Positions 1 through 12,366 of a stretch of DNA of 64,000 nucleotides are shown here, piece by piece. Made by a program: the position numbers and the translations under genes. Each line of letters starts with the position of its first letter. The first letter of the stretch is position 1. Below the pieces are notes generated by a model, which saw only the letters and a list, made by a program, of their open reading frames with translations, searched no databases and was not told the origin of the DNA. This stretch comes from Fasciola hepatica. Lineage: Eukaryota > Platyhelminthes > Trematoda > Plagiorchiida > Fasciolidae. Location: assembly GCA_948099385.1 (NCBI GenBank), contig CANUEZ040000208.1, positions 930,001 through 994,000 on the forward strand, in the 5' to 3' direction.

Positions 1-317
1 GCGTACTCGGTACTCCTATGCCCACTCGTCTTCTGACTTGTACACTCCGATGATCTTCTATAATCACTAGGATCTAATTTGAATCGTCTCGATTGTGAAT
101 GGATACTGTTGATTGAAGAGGCGACAAATGAATGAGAATTGTCATTTCTCGTAGTTATTCGTGTCTGGGTCACTGCTAACCCAACGAACAACGAGTTTGC
201 ATTTGCAAGCGCTCATCTCATATTCATAGTCAGTAAGTAGTATGTGAACGTGTGTGTGGACGACATTTTCGAGGAAGCACACGACCGGTTTGGCGGTTGT
301 TGCCGCTCATCAGCTAT
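1..317 (+). repeat. First complete monomer, used as the coordinate frame
   Basis: This unit sets the monomer numbering used in the other entries. It starts at GCGTACTCGG and ends CAGCTAT just before the next copy. It is a B-prime type unit (CTTCTATAATCACTAGG at monomer 55-71). Visible landmarks are a 7-bp near-perfect direct repeat (GTACTCG/GTACTCC, about 3-16), the variable box at 58-67, an imperfect dyad GAGAA...TTCTC (about 134-150), AACGA repeated at 183-187 and 190-194, a tandem TTTGCA hexamer (about 196-207), a palindromic AGCGCT (208-213), a GT-rich tract (about 232-259) and a palindromic ACCGGT (284-289). None has a demonstrated function. The start is arbitrary because the array is continuous. 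Confidence 0.95.
232..259 (+). repeat. GT-rich tract inside the monomer (first copy)
   Basis: The tract starts near GTCAGTAAGTAGTATG and ends in GTGTGTGTGG. It recurs in essentially every unit. Its GTGTGTGTGG end rarely varies; exceptions are GAACGCG near 33855, 35441 and 38611, GATCGTG near 44632, 45583 and 58264, and single changes near 40836 and 57956. It is a short simple-sequence-like stretch that could affect DNA flexibility or bind a protein, but nothing in the sequence proves that. It is too short to be an independent microsatellite. Confidence 0.6.
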
Positions 318-1902
318 GCGTACTCGGTACTCGTATGCCCACTCGTCTTCTGACTTGTACACTCCGATGATCTTTTGTGTTCGATAGGATCTAATTTGAA
401 TCGTCTCAATTGTGAATAGATACTGTTGATTGAAGAGGCGACAAATTAATGAGAATTGTCATTTCTCGTAGTTATTCGTGTCTGTGTCACTGCTAACCCA
501 ACGAACAACGAGTTTGCATTTGCAAGCGCTCATCTCATATTCATAGTCAGTAAGTAGTATGTGAACGTGTGTGTGGACGACATTTTCGAGGAAGCACACG
601 ACCGGTTTGGCGGTTGTTGCCGCTCATCAGCTATGCGTACTCGGTACTCCTATGCCCACTCGTCTTCTGACTTGTACACTCCGATGATCTTCTATAATCA
701 CTAGGATCTAATTTGAATCGTCTCGATTGTGAATGGATACTGTTGATTGAAGAGGCGACAAATGAATGAGAATTGTCATTTCTCGTAGTTATTCGTGTCT
801 GGGTCACTGCTAACCCAACGAACAACGAGTTTGCATTTGCAAGCGCTCATCTCATATTCATAGTCAGTAAGTAGTATGTGAACGTGTGTGTGGACGACAT
901 TTTCGAGGAAGCACACGACCGGTTTGGCGGTTGTTGCCGCTCATCAGCTATGCGTACTCGGTACTCCTATGCCCACTCGTCTTCTGACTTGTACACTCCG
1001 ATGATCTTTTATGTTCAATAGGATCTTATTTGAATCGTCTCGATTGTGAATGGATACTGTTGCTTGAAGAGGCGACAAATGAATGAGAATTGTCATTTCT
1101 CGTAGTTATTCGTGTCTGTGTCACTGCTAACCCAAAGAACAACGAGTTTGCATTTGCAAGCGCTCATCTCATATTCATAGTCAGTAAGTAGTATGTGAAC
1201 GTGTGTGTGGACGACATTTTCGAGGAAGCACACGACCGGTTTGGCGGTTGTTGCCGCTCATCAGCTATGCGTACTCGGTACTCCTATGCCCACTCGTCTA
1301 CTGACTTATACACTCCGATGATCTTTTATGTTCACTAGGATCTAATTTGAATCGTCTCGATTGTGAATGGATACTGTTGATTGAAGAGGCGACAAATGAA
1401 TGAGTATTGTCATTTCTCGTAGTTATTCGTGTCTGGGTCACTGCTAACCCAACGAACAACGAGTTTGCATTTGCAAGCGCTCATCTCATATTCATAGTCA
1501 GTAAGTAGTATGTGAACGTGTGTGTGGACGACATTTTCGAGGAAGCACACGACCGGTTTGGCGGTTGTTGCCGCTCATCAGCTATGCGTACTCGGTACTC
1601 CTATGCCCACTCGTCTTCTGATTTGTACACTCCGATGATCTTTTATGTTCAATAGGATCTAATTTGAATCTACTCGATTGTGAATGGATACTGTTGATTG
1701 AAGAGGCGACAAATGAATGAGAATTGTCATTTCTCGTAGTTATTCGTGTCTGGGTCACTGCTAACCCAACGAACAACGAGTTTGCATTTGCAAGCGCTCA
1801 TCTCATATTCATAGTCAGTAAGTAGTATGTGAACGTGTGTGTGGACGACATTTTCGAGGAAGCACACGACCGGTTTGGCGGTTGTTGCCGCTCATCAGCT
1901 AT

Positions 1903-4438
1903 GCGTACTCGGTACTCCTATGCCCACTCGTCTTCTGACTTGTACACTCCGATGATCTTTTATGTTCAATAGGATCTAATTTGAATCGTCTCGATTGTGA
2001 ATGGATACTGTTGATTGAAGTGGCGAAAAATGAATGACAATTGACATTTCTCGTAGTTATTCGTATCTGGGTCACTGCTAACCCAACGAACAACGAGTTT
2101 GCATTTGCAAGCGCTCATCTCATATTCATAGTCAGTAAGTAGTATGTGAACGTGTGTGTGGACGACATTTTCGAGGAAGCGCACGACCGGTTTGGCGGTT
2201 GTTGCCGCTCATCAGCTATGCGTACTCGGTACTCCTATGCCCACTCGTCTTCTGACTTGTACACTCCGATGATCTTCTATAATCACTAGGATCTAATTTG
2301 AATCGTCTCGATTGTGAATGGATACTGTTGATTGAAGAGGCGACAAATGAATGAGAATTGTCATTTCTCGTAGTTATTCGTGTCTGGGTCACTGCTAACC
2401 CAACGAACAACGAGTTTGCATTTGCAAGCGCTCATCTCATATTCATAGTCAGTAAGTAGTATGTGAACGTGTGTGTGGACGACATTTTCGAGGAAGCACA
2501 CGACCGGTTTGGCGGTTGTTGCCGCTCATCAGCTATGCGTACTCGGTACTCCTATGCCCACTCGTCTTCTGACTTGTACACTCCGATGATCTTCTATAAT
2601 CATTAGGATCTAATTTGAATCGTCTCGATTGTGAATGGATACTGTTGATTGAAGAGGCGACAAATGAATGAGAATTGTCATTTCTCGTAGTTATTCGTGT
2701 CTGGGTCACTGCTAACCCAACGAACAACGAGTTTGCATTTGCAAGCGCTCATCTCATATTCATAGTCAGTAAGTAGTATGTGAACGTGTGTGTGGACGAC
2801 ATTTTCGAGGAAGCACACGACCGGTTTGGCGGTTGTTGCCGCTCATCAGCTATGCGTACTCGGTACTCCTATGCCCACTCGTCTTCTGACTTGTACACTC
2901 CGATGATCTTTTATGTTCAATAGGATCTAATTTGAATCGTCTCGATTGTGAACGGATACTGTTGATTGAAGAGGCGACAAATGAATGAGAATTGTCATTT
3001 CTCGTAGTTATTCGTGTCTGTGTCACTGCTAACCCAACGAACAACGAGTTTGCATTTGCAAGCGCTCATCTCATATTCATAGTCAGTAAGTAGTATGTGA
3101 ACGTGTGTGTGGACGACATTTTCGAGGAAGCACACGACCGGTTTGGCGGTTGTTGCCGCTCATCAGCTATGCGTACTCGGTACTCCTATGCCCACTCGTC
3201 TTCTGACTTGTACACTCCGATGATCTTCTATAATCATTAGGATCTAATTTGAATCGTCTCGATTGTGAATGGATACTGTTGATTGAAGTGGCGAAAAATG
3301 AATGAGAATTGTCATTTCTCGTAGTTATTCGTATCTGGGTCACTGCTAACCCAACGAACAACGAGTTTGCATTTGCAAGCGCTCATCTCATATTCATAGT
3401 CAGTAAGTAGTATGTGAACGTGTGTGTGGACGACATTTTCGAGGAAGCACACGACCGGTTTGGCGGTTGTTGCCGCTCATCAGCTATGCGTACTCGGTAC
3501 TCCTATGCCCACTCGTCTTCTGACTTGTACACTCCGATGATCTTCTATAATCACTAGGATCTAATTTGAATCGTCTCGATTGTGAATGGATACTGTTGAT
3601 TGAAGAGGCGACAAATGAATGAGAATTGTCATTTCTCGTAGTTATTCGTGTCTGGGTCACTGCTAACCCAACGAACAACGAGTTTGCATTTGCAAGCGCT
3701 CATCTCATATTCATAGTCAGTAAGTAGTATGTGAACGTGTGTGTGGACGACATTTTTGAGGAAGCACACGACCGGTTTGGCGGTTGTTGCCGCTCATCAG
3801 CTATGCGTACTCGGTACTCCTATGCCCACTCGTCTTCTGACTTGTACACTCCGATGATCTTTTATGTTCAATAGGATCTAATTTGAATCGTCTCGATTGT
3901 GAATGGATACTGTTGATTGAAGAGGCGACAAATGAATGAGAATTGTCATTTCTCGTAGTTATTCGTGTCTGGGTCACTGCTAACCCAACGAACAACGAGT
4001 TTGCATTTGCAAGCGCTCATCTCATATTCATAGTCAGTAAGTAGTATGTGAACGTGTGTGTGGACGACATTTTCGAGGAAGCACACGACCGGTTTGGCGG
4101 TTGTTGCCGCTCATCAGCTATGCGTACTCGGTACTCCTATGCCCACTCGTCTTCTGACTTGTACACTCCGATGATCTTCTATAATCACTAGGATCTAATT
4201 TGAATCGTCTCGATTGTGAACGGATACTGTTGATTGAAGAGGCGACAAATGAATGAGAATTGTCATTTCTCGTAGTTATTCGTGTCTGTGTCACTGCTAA
4301 CCCAACGAACAACGAGTTTGCATTTGCAAGCGCTCATCTCATATTCATAGTCAGTAAGTAGTATGTGAACGTGTGTGTGGACGACATTTTCGAGGAAGCA
4401 CACGACCGGTTTGGCGGTTGTTGCCGCTCATCAGCTAT
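1903..4438 (+). repeat. Degenerate 4-unit higher-order repeat (2 x 1268 bp)
   Basis: Units starting at 1903 and 3171 share changes that are rare elsewhere: GAAGTGGCGAAAAATG in place of GAAGAGGCGACAAATG, and TTCGTATCTG in place of TTCGTGTCTG. They are exactly 4 units (1268 bp) apart. The second units (2220 and 3488) are both B-prime type, and the fourth units (2854 and 4122) both carry GAACGG and CTGTGTC. The third pair (2537 and 3805) and the first pair differ at the variable box, and the 1903 unit has extra private changes (GACAATTGACATT). The blocks therefore look like an old duplication blurred by later exchange. Confidence 0.7.
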
Positions 4439-4754
4439 GCGTACTCGGTACTCCTATGCCCACTCGTCTTCTGACTTGTACACTCCGATGATCTTTTATG
4501 TTCAATAGGATCTAATTTGAATCGTCTCGATTGTGAACGGATACTGTTGATTGAAGAGGCGACAAATGAATGAGAACTGTCATTTCTCGTAGTATTCGTG
4601 TCTGGGTCACTGCTAACCCAACGAACAACGAGTTTGCATTTGCAAGCGCTCATCTCATATTCATAGTCAGTAAGTAGTATGTGAACGTGTGTGTGGACGA
4701 CATTTTCGAGGAAGCACACGACCGGTTTGGCGGTTGTTGCCGCTCATCAGCTAT
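4439..4754 (+). repeat. 316-bp monomer with a 1-base deletion
   Basis: The unit is one base short because CGTAGTTATTCG reads CGTAGTATTCG near 4593. The same deletion occurs in the next unit (near 4906), so the pair probably arose by local copying. Both also share GAGAACTGTCATT in place of GAGAATTGTCATT. The deletion joins two short minus-strand frames into one longer open frame, which is a side effect and not evidence of coding. Confidence 0.85.
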
Positions 4755-5074
4755 GCGTACTCGGTAATCCTATGCCCACTCGTCTTCTGACTTGTACACT
4801 CCGGTGATCTTTTTTCATGTTCAATAGGATCTAATTTGAATCGTCTCGATTGTGAATGGATACTGTTGATTGAAGAGGCGACAAATGAATGAGAACTGTC
4901 ATTTCTCGTAGTATTCGTGTCTGGGTCACTGCTAACCCAACGAACAACGAGTTTGCATTTGCAAGCGCTCATCTCATATTCATAGTCAGTAAGTAGTATG
5001 TGAACGTGTGTGTGGACGACATTTTCGAGGAGCAAACACGACCGGTTTGGCGGTTGTTGCCGCTCATCAGCTAT
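4755..5074 (+). repeat. 320-bp monomer, the longest unit in the window
   Basis: Three indels combine here. There is an insertion of about 3 bases in the variable box (GGTGATCTTTTTTCATGTTC, near 4803-4822), the one-base CGTAGTATTCG deletion shared with the previous unit, and the one-base-longer GAGGAGCAAACACG allele near 5027-5040. It also has GGTAATCC in place of GGTACTCC at the start. The thymine run suggests slippage. Confidence 0.85.
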
Positions 5075-7293
5075 GCGTACTCGGTACTCCTATGCCCACT
5101 CGTCTTCTGACTTGTACACTCCGATGAGCTTCTATAATCATTAGGATCTAATTTGAATCGTCTCGATTGTGAATGGATACTGTTGATTGAAGAGGCGACA
5201 AATGAATGAGAATTGTCATTTCTCGTAGTTATTCGTGTCTGGGTCACTGCTAACCCAACGATCAACGAGTTTGCATTTGCAAGCGCTCATCTCATATTCA
5301 TAGTCAGTAAGTAGTATGTGAACGTGTGTGTGGACGACATTTTCGAGGAAGCACACGACCGGTTTGGCGGTTGTTGCCGCTCATCAGCTATGCGTACTCG
5401 GTACTCCTATGCCCACTCGTCTTCTGACTTGTACACTCCGATGATCTTCTATAATCATTAGGATCTAATTTGAATCGTCTCGATTGTGAATGGATACTGT
5501 TGATTGAGGAGGCGACAAATGAATGAGAATTGTCATTTCTCGTAGTTATTCGTGTCTGGGTCACTGCTAACCCAACGAACAACGAGTTTGCATTTGCAAG
5601 CGCTCATCTCATATTCATAGTCAGTAAGTAGTATGTGAACGTGTGTGTGGACGACATTTTCGAGGAAGCACACGACCGGTTTGGCGGTTGTTGCCGCTCA
5701 TCAGCTATGCGTACTCGGTACTCCTATGCCCACTCGTCTTCTGACTTGTACACTCCGATGATCTTTTATGTTCAATAGGATCTAATTTGAATCGTCTCGA
5801 TTGTGAATGGATACTGTTGATTGAAGAGGCGACAAATGAATGAGAATTGTCATTTCTCGTAGTTATTCGTGTCTGGATCACTGCTAACCCAACGAACAAC
5901 GAGTTTGCATTTGCAAGCGCTCATCTCATATTCATAGTCAGTAAGTAGTATGTGAACGTGTGTGTGGACGACATTTTCGAGGAAGCACACGACCGGTTTG
6001 GCGGTTGTTGCCGCTCATCAGCTATGCGTACTCGGTACTCCTATGCCCACTCGTCTTCTGACTTGTACACTCCGATGATCTTTTATGTTCAATAGGATCT
6101 AATTTGAATCGTCTCGATTGTGAACGGATACTGTTGATTGAAGAGGCGACAAATGAATGAGAATTGTCATTTCTCGTAGTTATTCGTGTCTGGGTCACTG
6201 CTAACCCAACGAACAACGAGTTTGCATTTGCAAGCGCTCATCTCATATTCATAGTCAGTAAGTAGTATGTGAACGTGTGTGTGGACGACATTTTCGAGGA
6301 AGCACACGACCGGTTTGGCGGTTGTTGCCGCTCATCAGCTATGCGTACTCGGTACTCCTATGCCCACTCGTCTTCTGACTTGTACACTCCGATGGTCTTA
6401 TATCATCATTAGGATCTAATTTGAATCGTCTCGATTGTGAATGGATACTGTTGATTGAAGAGGCGACAAATGAATGAGAATTGTCATTTCTCGTAGTTAT
6501 TCGTGTCTGGGTCACTGCTAACCCAACGATCAACGAGTTTGCATTTGCAAGCGCTCATCTCATATTCATAGTCAGTAAGTAGTATGTGAACGTGTGTGTG
6601 GACGACATTTTCGAGGAAGCACACGACCGGTTTGGCGGTTGTTGCCGCTCATCAGCTATGCGTACTCGGTACTCCTATGCCCACTCGTCTACTGACTTGT
6701 ACACTCCGATGATCTTTTATGTTCAATAGGATCTAATTTGAATCGTCTCGATTGTGAATGGATACTGTTGATTGAAGAGGCGACAAATGAATGAGAATTG
6801 TCATTTCTCGTAGTTATTCGTGTCTGGGTCACTGCTAACACAACGAACAACGAGTTTGCATTTGCAAGCGCTCATCTCATATTCATAGTCAGTAAGTAGT
6901 ATGTGAACGTGTGTGTGGACGACATTCTCGAGGAAGCGCACGACCGGTTTGGCGGTTGTTGCCGCTCATCAGCTATGCGTACTCGGTACTCCTATGCCCA
7001 CTCGTCTTCTGACTTGTACACTCCGATGATCTTTTATGTTCAATAGGATCTAATTTGAATCGTCTCGATTGTGAACGGATACTGTTGATTGAAGAGGCGG
7101 CAAATGAATGAGAATTGTCATTTCTCGTAGTTATTCGTGTCTGGGTCACTGCTAACCCAACGAACAACGAGTTTGCATTTGCAAGCGCTCATCTCATATT
7201 CATAGTCAGTAAGTAGTATGTGAACGTGTGTGTGGACGACATTTTAGAGGAAGCGCACGACCGGTTTGGCGGTTGTTGCCGCTCATCAGCTAT

Positions 7294-7611
7294 GCGTACT
7301 CGGTACTCCTCTGCTAAACTCGTAATCTGACTTGTACACTCCGATGATCTTTTATGTTCAATAGGATCTAATTTGAATCGTCTCGATTGTGAATGGATAC
7401 TGTTGATTGAAGAGGCGACAAATGAATGAGAATTGTCATTTCTCGTAGTTATTCGTGTCTGGGTCACTGCTAACCCAACGAACAACGAGTTTGCATTTGC
7501 AAGCGCTCATCTCACATTCATAGTCAGTAAGTAGTATGTGAACGTGTGTGTGGACGACATTTTCGAGGAAGCACACGACCGGTTTGGTGGTTGTTGCCGC
7601 TCATCAGCTAT
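7294..7611 (+). repeat. 318-bp monomer with a scrambled 5-prime segment
   Basis: Near 7309-7334 the usual CCTATGCCCACTCGTCTTCT is replaced by CCTCTGCTAAACTCGTAATCT, which is one base longer with several clustered substitutions. The rest of the unit is ordinary apart from CTCACATTC near 7511 and GGTTTGGTGG near 7584. The clustering suggests a small local repair or conversion event. No other unit in the window has this segment. Confidence 0.85.
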
Positions 7612-7928
7612 GCGTACTCGGTACTCCTATGCCCACTCGTCTACTGACTTATACACTCCGATGATCTTTTATGTTCACTAGGATCTAATTTGAATCGTCT
7701 CGATTGTGAATGGATACTGTTGATTGAAGAGGCGACAAATGAATGAGAATTGTCATTTCTCGTAGTTATTCGTGTCTGGGTCACTGCTAACCCAACGAAC
7801 AACGAGTTTGCATTTGCAAGCGCTCATCTCATATTCATAGTCAGTAAGTAGTATGTGAACGTGTGTGTGGACGACATTTTCGAGGAAGCGCACGACCGGT
7901 TTGGCGGTTGTTGCCGCTCATCAGCTAT

Positions 7929-10900
7929 GCGTACTCGGTACTCCTATGCCCACTCGTCTTCTGACTTGTACACTCCGATGATCTTTTATGTTCAATAGGA
8001 TCTAATTTGAATCGTCTCGATTGTGAACGGATACTGTTGATTGAAGAGGCGGCAAATGAATGAGAATTGTCATTTCTCGTAGTTATTCGCGTCTGTGTCA
8101 CTGCCAAACCAACGAACAACGAGTTTGCATTTGCAAGCGCTCATCTCATATTCATAGTCAGTAAGTAGTATGTGAACGTGTGTGTGGACGACATTTTCGA
8201 GGAAGCGCACGACCGGTTTGGCGATGGTTGCCGCTCATCAGCTATGCGTACTCGGTACTCCTATGCCCACTCGTCTTCTGACTTGTACACTCCGATGATC
8301 TTTTATGTTCAATAGGATCTAATTTGAATCGTCTCGATTGTGAATGGATATTGTTGATTGAAGAGGCGACAAATGAATGAGAATTGTCATTTCTCGTAGT
8401 TATTTGTGTCTGTGTCACAGCTAACCCAACGAACAACGAGTTTGCATTTGCAAGTGCTCATCTCATATTCATAGTCAGTAAGTAGTATGTGAACGTGTGT
8501 GTGGACGACATTTTCGAGGAAGCACACGACCGGTTTGGCGGTTGTTGCCGCTCATCAGCTATGCGTACTCGGTACTCCTATGCCCACTCGTCTACTGACT
8601 TGTACACTCCGATGATCTTTTATGTTCAATAGGATCTAATTTGAATCGTCTCGATTGTGAATGGATACTGTTGATTGAAGAGGCGACAAATGAATGAGAA
8701 TTGTCATTTCTCGTAGTTATTCGTGTCGGGGTCACTGCTAACCCAACGAACAACGAGTTTGCATTTGCAAGCGCTCATCTCATATTCATAGTCAGTAAGT
8801 AGTATGTGAACGTGTGTGTGGACGACATTTTCGAGGAAGCACACGACCGGTTTGGCGGTTGTTGCCGCTCATCAGCTATGCGTACTCGGTACTCCTATGC
8901 CCACTCGTCTACTGACTTGTACACTCCGATGGTCTTATATCATCATTAGGATCTAATTTGAATCGTCTCGATTGTGAATGGATACTGTTGATTGAAGAGG
9001 CGACAAATGAATGAGAATTGTCATTTCTCGTAGTTATTCGTGTCTGGGTCACTGCTAACCCAACGAACAACGAGTTTGCATTTGCAAGCGCTCATCTCAT
9101 ATTCATAGTCAGTAAGTAGTATGTGAACGTGTGTGTGGACGACATTTTCGAGGAAGCACACGACCGGTTTGGCGGTTGTTGCCGCTCATCAGCTATGCGT
9201 ACTCGGTACTCCTATGCCCACTCGTCTTCTGACTTGTACACTCCGATGATCTTCTATAATCATTAGGATCTAATTTGAATCGTCTCGATTGTGAATGGAT
9301 ATTGTTGATTGAAGAGGCGACAAATGAATGAGAATTGTCATTTCTCGTAGTTATTTGTGTCTGGGTCACTGCTAACCCAACGAACAACGAGTTTGCATTT
9401 GCAAGCGCTCATCTCATATTCATAGTCAGTAAGTAGTATGTGAACGTGTGTGTGGACGACATTTTCGAGGAAGCACACGACCGGTTTGGCGGTTGTTGCC
9501 GCTCATCAGCTATGCGTACTCGGTACTCCTATGCCCACTCGTCTTTTGACTTGTACACTCCGATGATCTTTTATGTTCAATAGGATCTAATTTGAATCGT
9601 CTCGATTGTGAACGGATACTGTTGATTGAAGAGGCGGCAAATGAATGAGAATTGTCATTTCTCGTAGTTATTCGCGTCTGTGTCACTGCTAACCCAACGA
9701 ACAACGAGTTTGCATTTGCAAGCGCTCATCTCATATTCATAGTCAGTAAGTAGTATGTGAACGTGTGTGTGGACGACATTTTCGAGGAAGCGCACGACCG
9801 GTTTGGCGATGGTTGCCGCTCATCAGCTATGCGTACTCGGTACTCCTATGCCCACTCGTCTTCTGACTTGTACACTCCGATGATCTTTTATGTTCAATAG
9901 GATCTAATTTGAATCGTCTCGATTGTGAATGGATATTGTTGATTGAAGAGGCGACAAATGAATGAGAATTGTCATTTCTCGTAGTTATTTGTGTCTGTGT
10001 CACAGCTAACCCAACGAACAACGAGTTTGCATTTGCAAGTGCTCATCTCATATTCATAGTCAGTAAGTAGTATGTGAACGTGTGTGTGGACGACATTTTC
10101 GAGGAAGCACACGACCGGTTTGGCGGTTGTTGCCGCTCATCAGCTATGCGTACTCGGTACTCCTATGCCCACTCGTCTACTGACTTGTACACTCCGATGA
10201 TCTTTTATGTTCAATAGGATCTAATTTGAATCGTCTCGATTGTGAATGGATACTGTTGATTGAAGAGGCGACAAATGAATGAGAATTGTCATTTCTCGTA
10301 GTTATTCGTGTCTGGGTCACTGCTAACCCAACGAACAACGAGTTTGCATTTGCAAGCGCTCATCTCATATTCATAGTCAGTAAGTAGTATGTGAACGTGT
10401 GTGTGGACGACATTTTCGAGGAAGCACACGACCGGTTTGGCGGTTGTTGCCGCTCATCAGCTATGCGTACTCGGTACTCGTATGCCCACTCGTCTACTGA
10501 CTTGTACACTCCGATGGTCTTATATCATCATTAGGATCTAATTTGAATCGTCTCGATTGTGAATGGATACTGTTGATTGAAGAGGCGACAAATGAATGAG
10601 AATTGTCATTTCTCGTAGTTATTTGTGTCTGGGTAACTGCTAACCCAACGAACAACGAGTTTGCATTTGCAAGCGCTCATCTCATATTCATAGTCAGTAA
10701 GTAGTATGTGAACGTGTGTGTGGACGACATTTTCGAGGAAGCACACGACCGGTTTGGCGGTTGTTGCCGCTCATCAGCTATGCGTACTCGGTACTCCTAT
10801 GCCCACTCGTCTTCTGACTTGTACACTCCGATGATCTTCTATAATCATTAGGATCTAATTTGAATCGTCTCGATTGTGAATGGATATTGTTGATTGAAGA

Positions 10901-11098
10901 GGCGACAAATGAATGAGAATTGTCATTTCTCGTAGTTATTTGTGTCCTGGTCACTGCTAACCCAACGAACAACGAGTTTGCATTTGCAAGCGCTCATCTC
11001 ATATTCATAGTCAGTAAGTAGTATGTGAACGTGTGTGTGGACGACATTTTCGAGGAAGCACACGACCGGTTTGGCGGTTGTTGCCGCTCATCAGCTAT
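7929..11098 (+). repeat. 5-unit higher-order repeat, two copies of 1585 bp
   Basis: Copy 1 is 7929-9513 and copy 2 is 9514-11098. Linked rare markers recur at exactly 1585 bp. These are the GAACGG/GGCGGCAAATG plus TTCGCGTCTG unit; GGCGATGGTTG at its end (near 8220 and 9805); TTTGTGTCTGTGTCACAGC followed by CAAGTGCTC in the second unit; two units with the CTACTGAC change, the second with the GGTCTTATATCATC box; and a B-type unit with GATATTG and TTTGTG. Small differences (for example TGCCAAACC in copy 1, TCTTTTGAC and GGGTAACTG in copy 2) show mutation after duplication. Confidence 0.88.
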
Positions 11099-12366
11099 GC
11101 GTACTCGGTACTCCTATGCCCACTCGTCTTCTGACTTGTACACTCCGATGATCTTTTATGTTCACTAGGATCTAATTTGAATCGTCTCGATTGTGAATGG
11201 ATACTGTTGATTGAAGAGGCGACAAATGAATGAGAATTGTCATTTCTCGTAGTTATTCGTGTCTGGGTCACTGCTAACCCAACGAACAACGAGTTTGCAT
11301 TTGCAAGCGCTCATCTCATATTCATAGTCAGTAAGTAGTATGTGAACGTGTGTGTGGACGACATTTTCGAGGAAGCGCACGACCGGTTTGGCGGTTGTTG
11401 CCGCTCATCAGCTATGCGTACTCGGTACTCATATGCCCACTCGTCTTCTGACTTATACACTCCGATGATCTTTTATGTTCAATAGGATCTAATTTGAATC
11501 GTCTCGATTGTGAATGGATACTGTTGATTGAAGAGGCGACAAATGAATGAGAATTGTCATTTCTCGTAGTTATTCGTGTCTGGGTCACTGCTAACCCAAC
11601 GAACAACGAGTTTGCATTTGCAAGCGCTCATCTCATATTCATAGTCAGTAAGTAGTATGTGAACGTGTGTGTGGACGACATTTTCGAGGAAGCACACGAC
11701 CGGTTTGGCGGTTGTTGCCGCTCATCAGCTATGCGTACTCGGTACTCCTATGCCCACTCGTCTTCTGACTTGTACACTCCGATGATCTTTTATGTACATT
11801 AGGATCTAATTTGAATCGTCTCGATTGTGAATGGATACTGTTGATTGAAGAGGCGACAAATGAATGAGAATTGTCATTTCTCGTAGTTATTCGTGTCTGG
11901 GTCACTGCTAACCCAACGAACAACGAGTTTGCATTTGCAAGCGCTCATCTCATATTCATAGTCAGTGAGTAGTATGTGAACGTGTGTGTGGACGACATTT
12001 TCGAGGAAGCACACGACCGGTTTGGCGGTTGTTGCCGCTCATCAGCTATGCGTACTCGGTACTCCTATGCCCACTCGTCTTCTGACTTGTACACTCCGAT
12101 GATCTTTTATGTTCAATAGGATCTAATTTGAATCGTCTCGATTGTGAATGGATACTGTTGATTGAAGAGGCGACAAATGAATGAGAATTGTCATTTCTCG
12201 TAGTTATTCGTGTCTGGGTCACTGCTAACCCAACGAACAACGAGTTTGCATTTGCAAGCGCTCATCTCATATTCATAGTCAGTAAGTAGTATGTGAACGT
12301 GTGTGTGGACGACATTTTCGAGGAAGCACACGACCGGTTTGGCGGTTGTTGCCGCTCATCAGCTAT

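Noticed and set aside
58..64. TATAAT or TATA-like promoter in B-type boxes
   Set aside because: CTATAATC is simply one state of the polymorphic box. Most units lack it, there is no partner element, and no gene lies downstream.
134..150. Hairpin or terminator at GAGAA...TTCTC
   Set aside because: The stem is only 5 bp with a 7-base loop and no thymine run follows. It is too weak to call.
173..189. CENP-B box-like site on the minus strand
   Set aside because: The reverse strand reads GTTCGTTGGGTTAGCAG, which shares TTCGTTGG with the mammalian box. The required A and the CGGG core are missing, so it does not meet the known binding consensus.
631..825. Minus-strand 64-codon open frame repeated in most units
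   Set aside because: It starts at TTG (or TTG followed by ATC), not ATG, and ends at TAG in the monomer start. Variation in it is largely amino-acid changing, including I/N/S, E/D, H/Y and K/R swaps. About 33 of 201 units break it, mostly through the T-to-A change at monomer 32, which turns AAG into TAG, and others through TAA or TAG at the variable box or next to it. It persists because the repeat is conserved.
4435..4719. Longer minus-strand frames of 71-98 codons (for example 4435-4719, 14266-14550, 44066-44350)
   Set aside because: They begin at GTG or similar codons. Those of about 94 codons appear only where a one-base deletion fuses two frames of the repeat. No domain, signal peptide or consistent pattern is visible.
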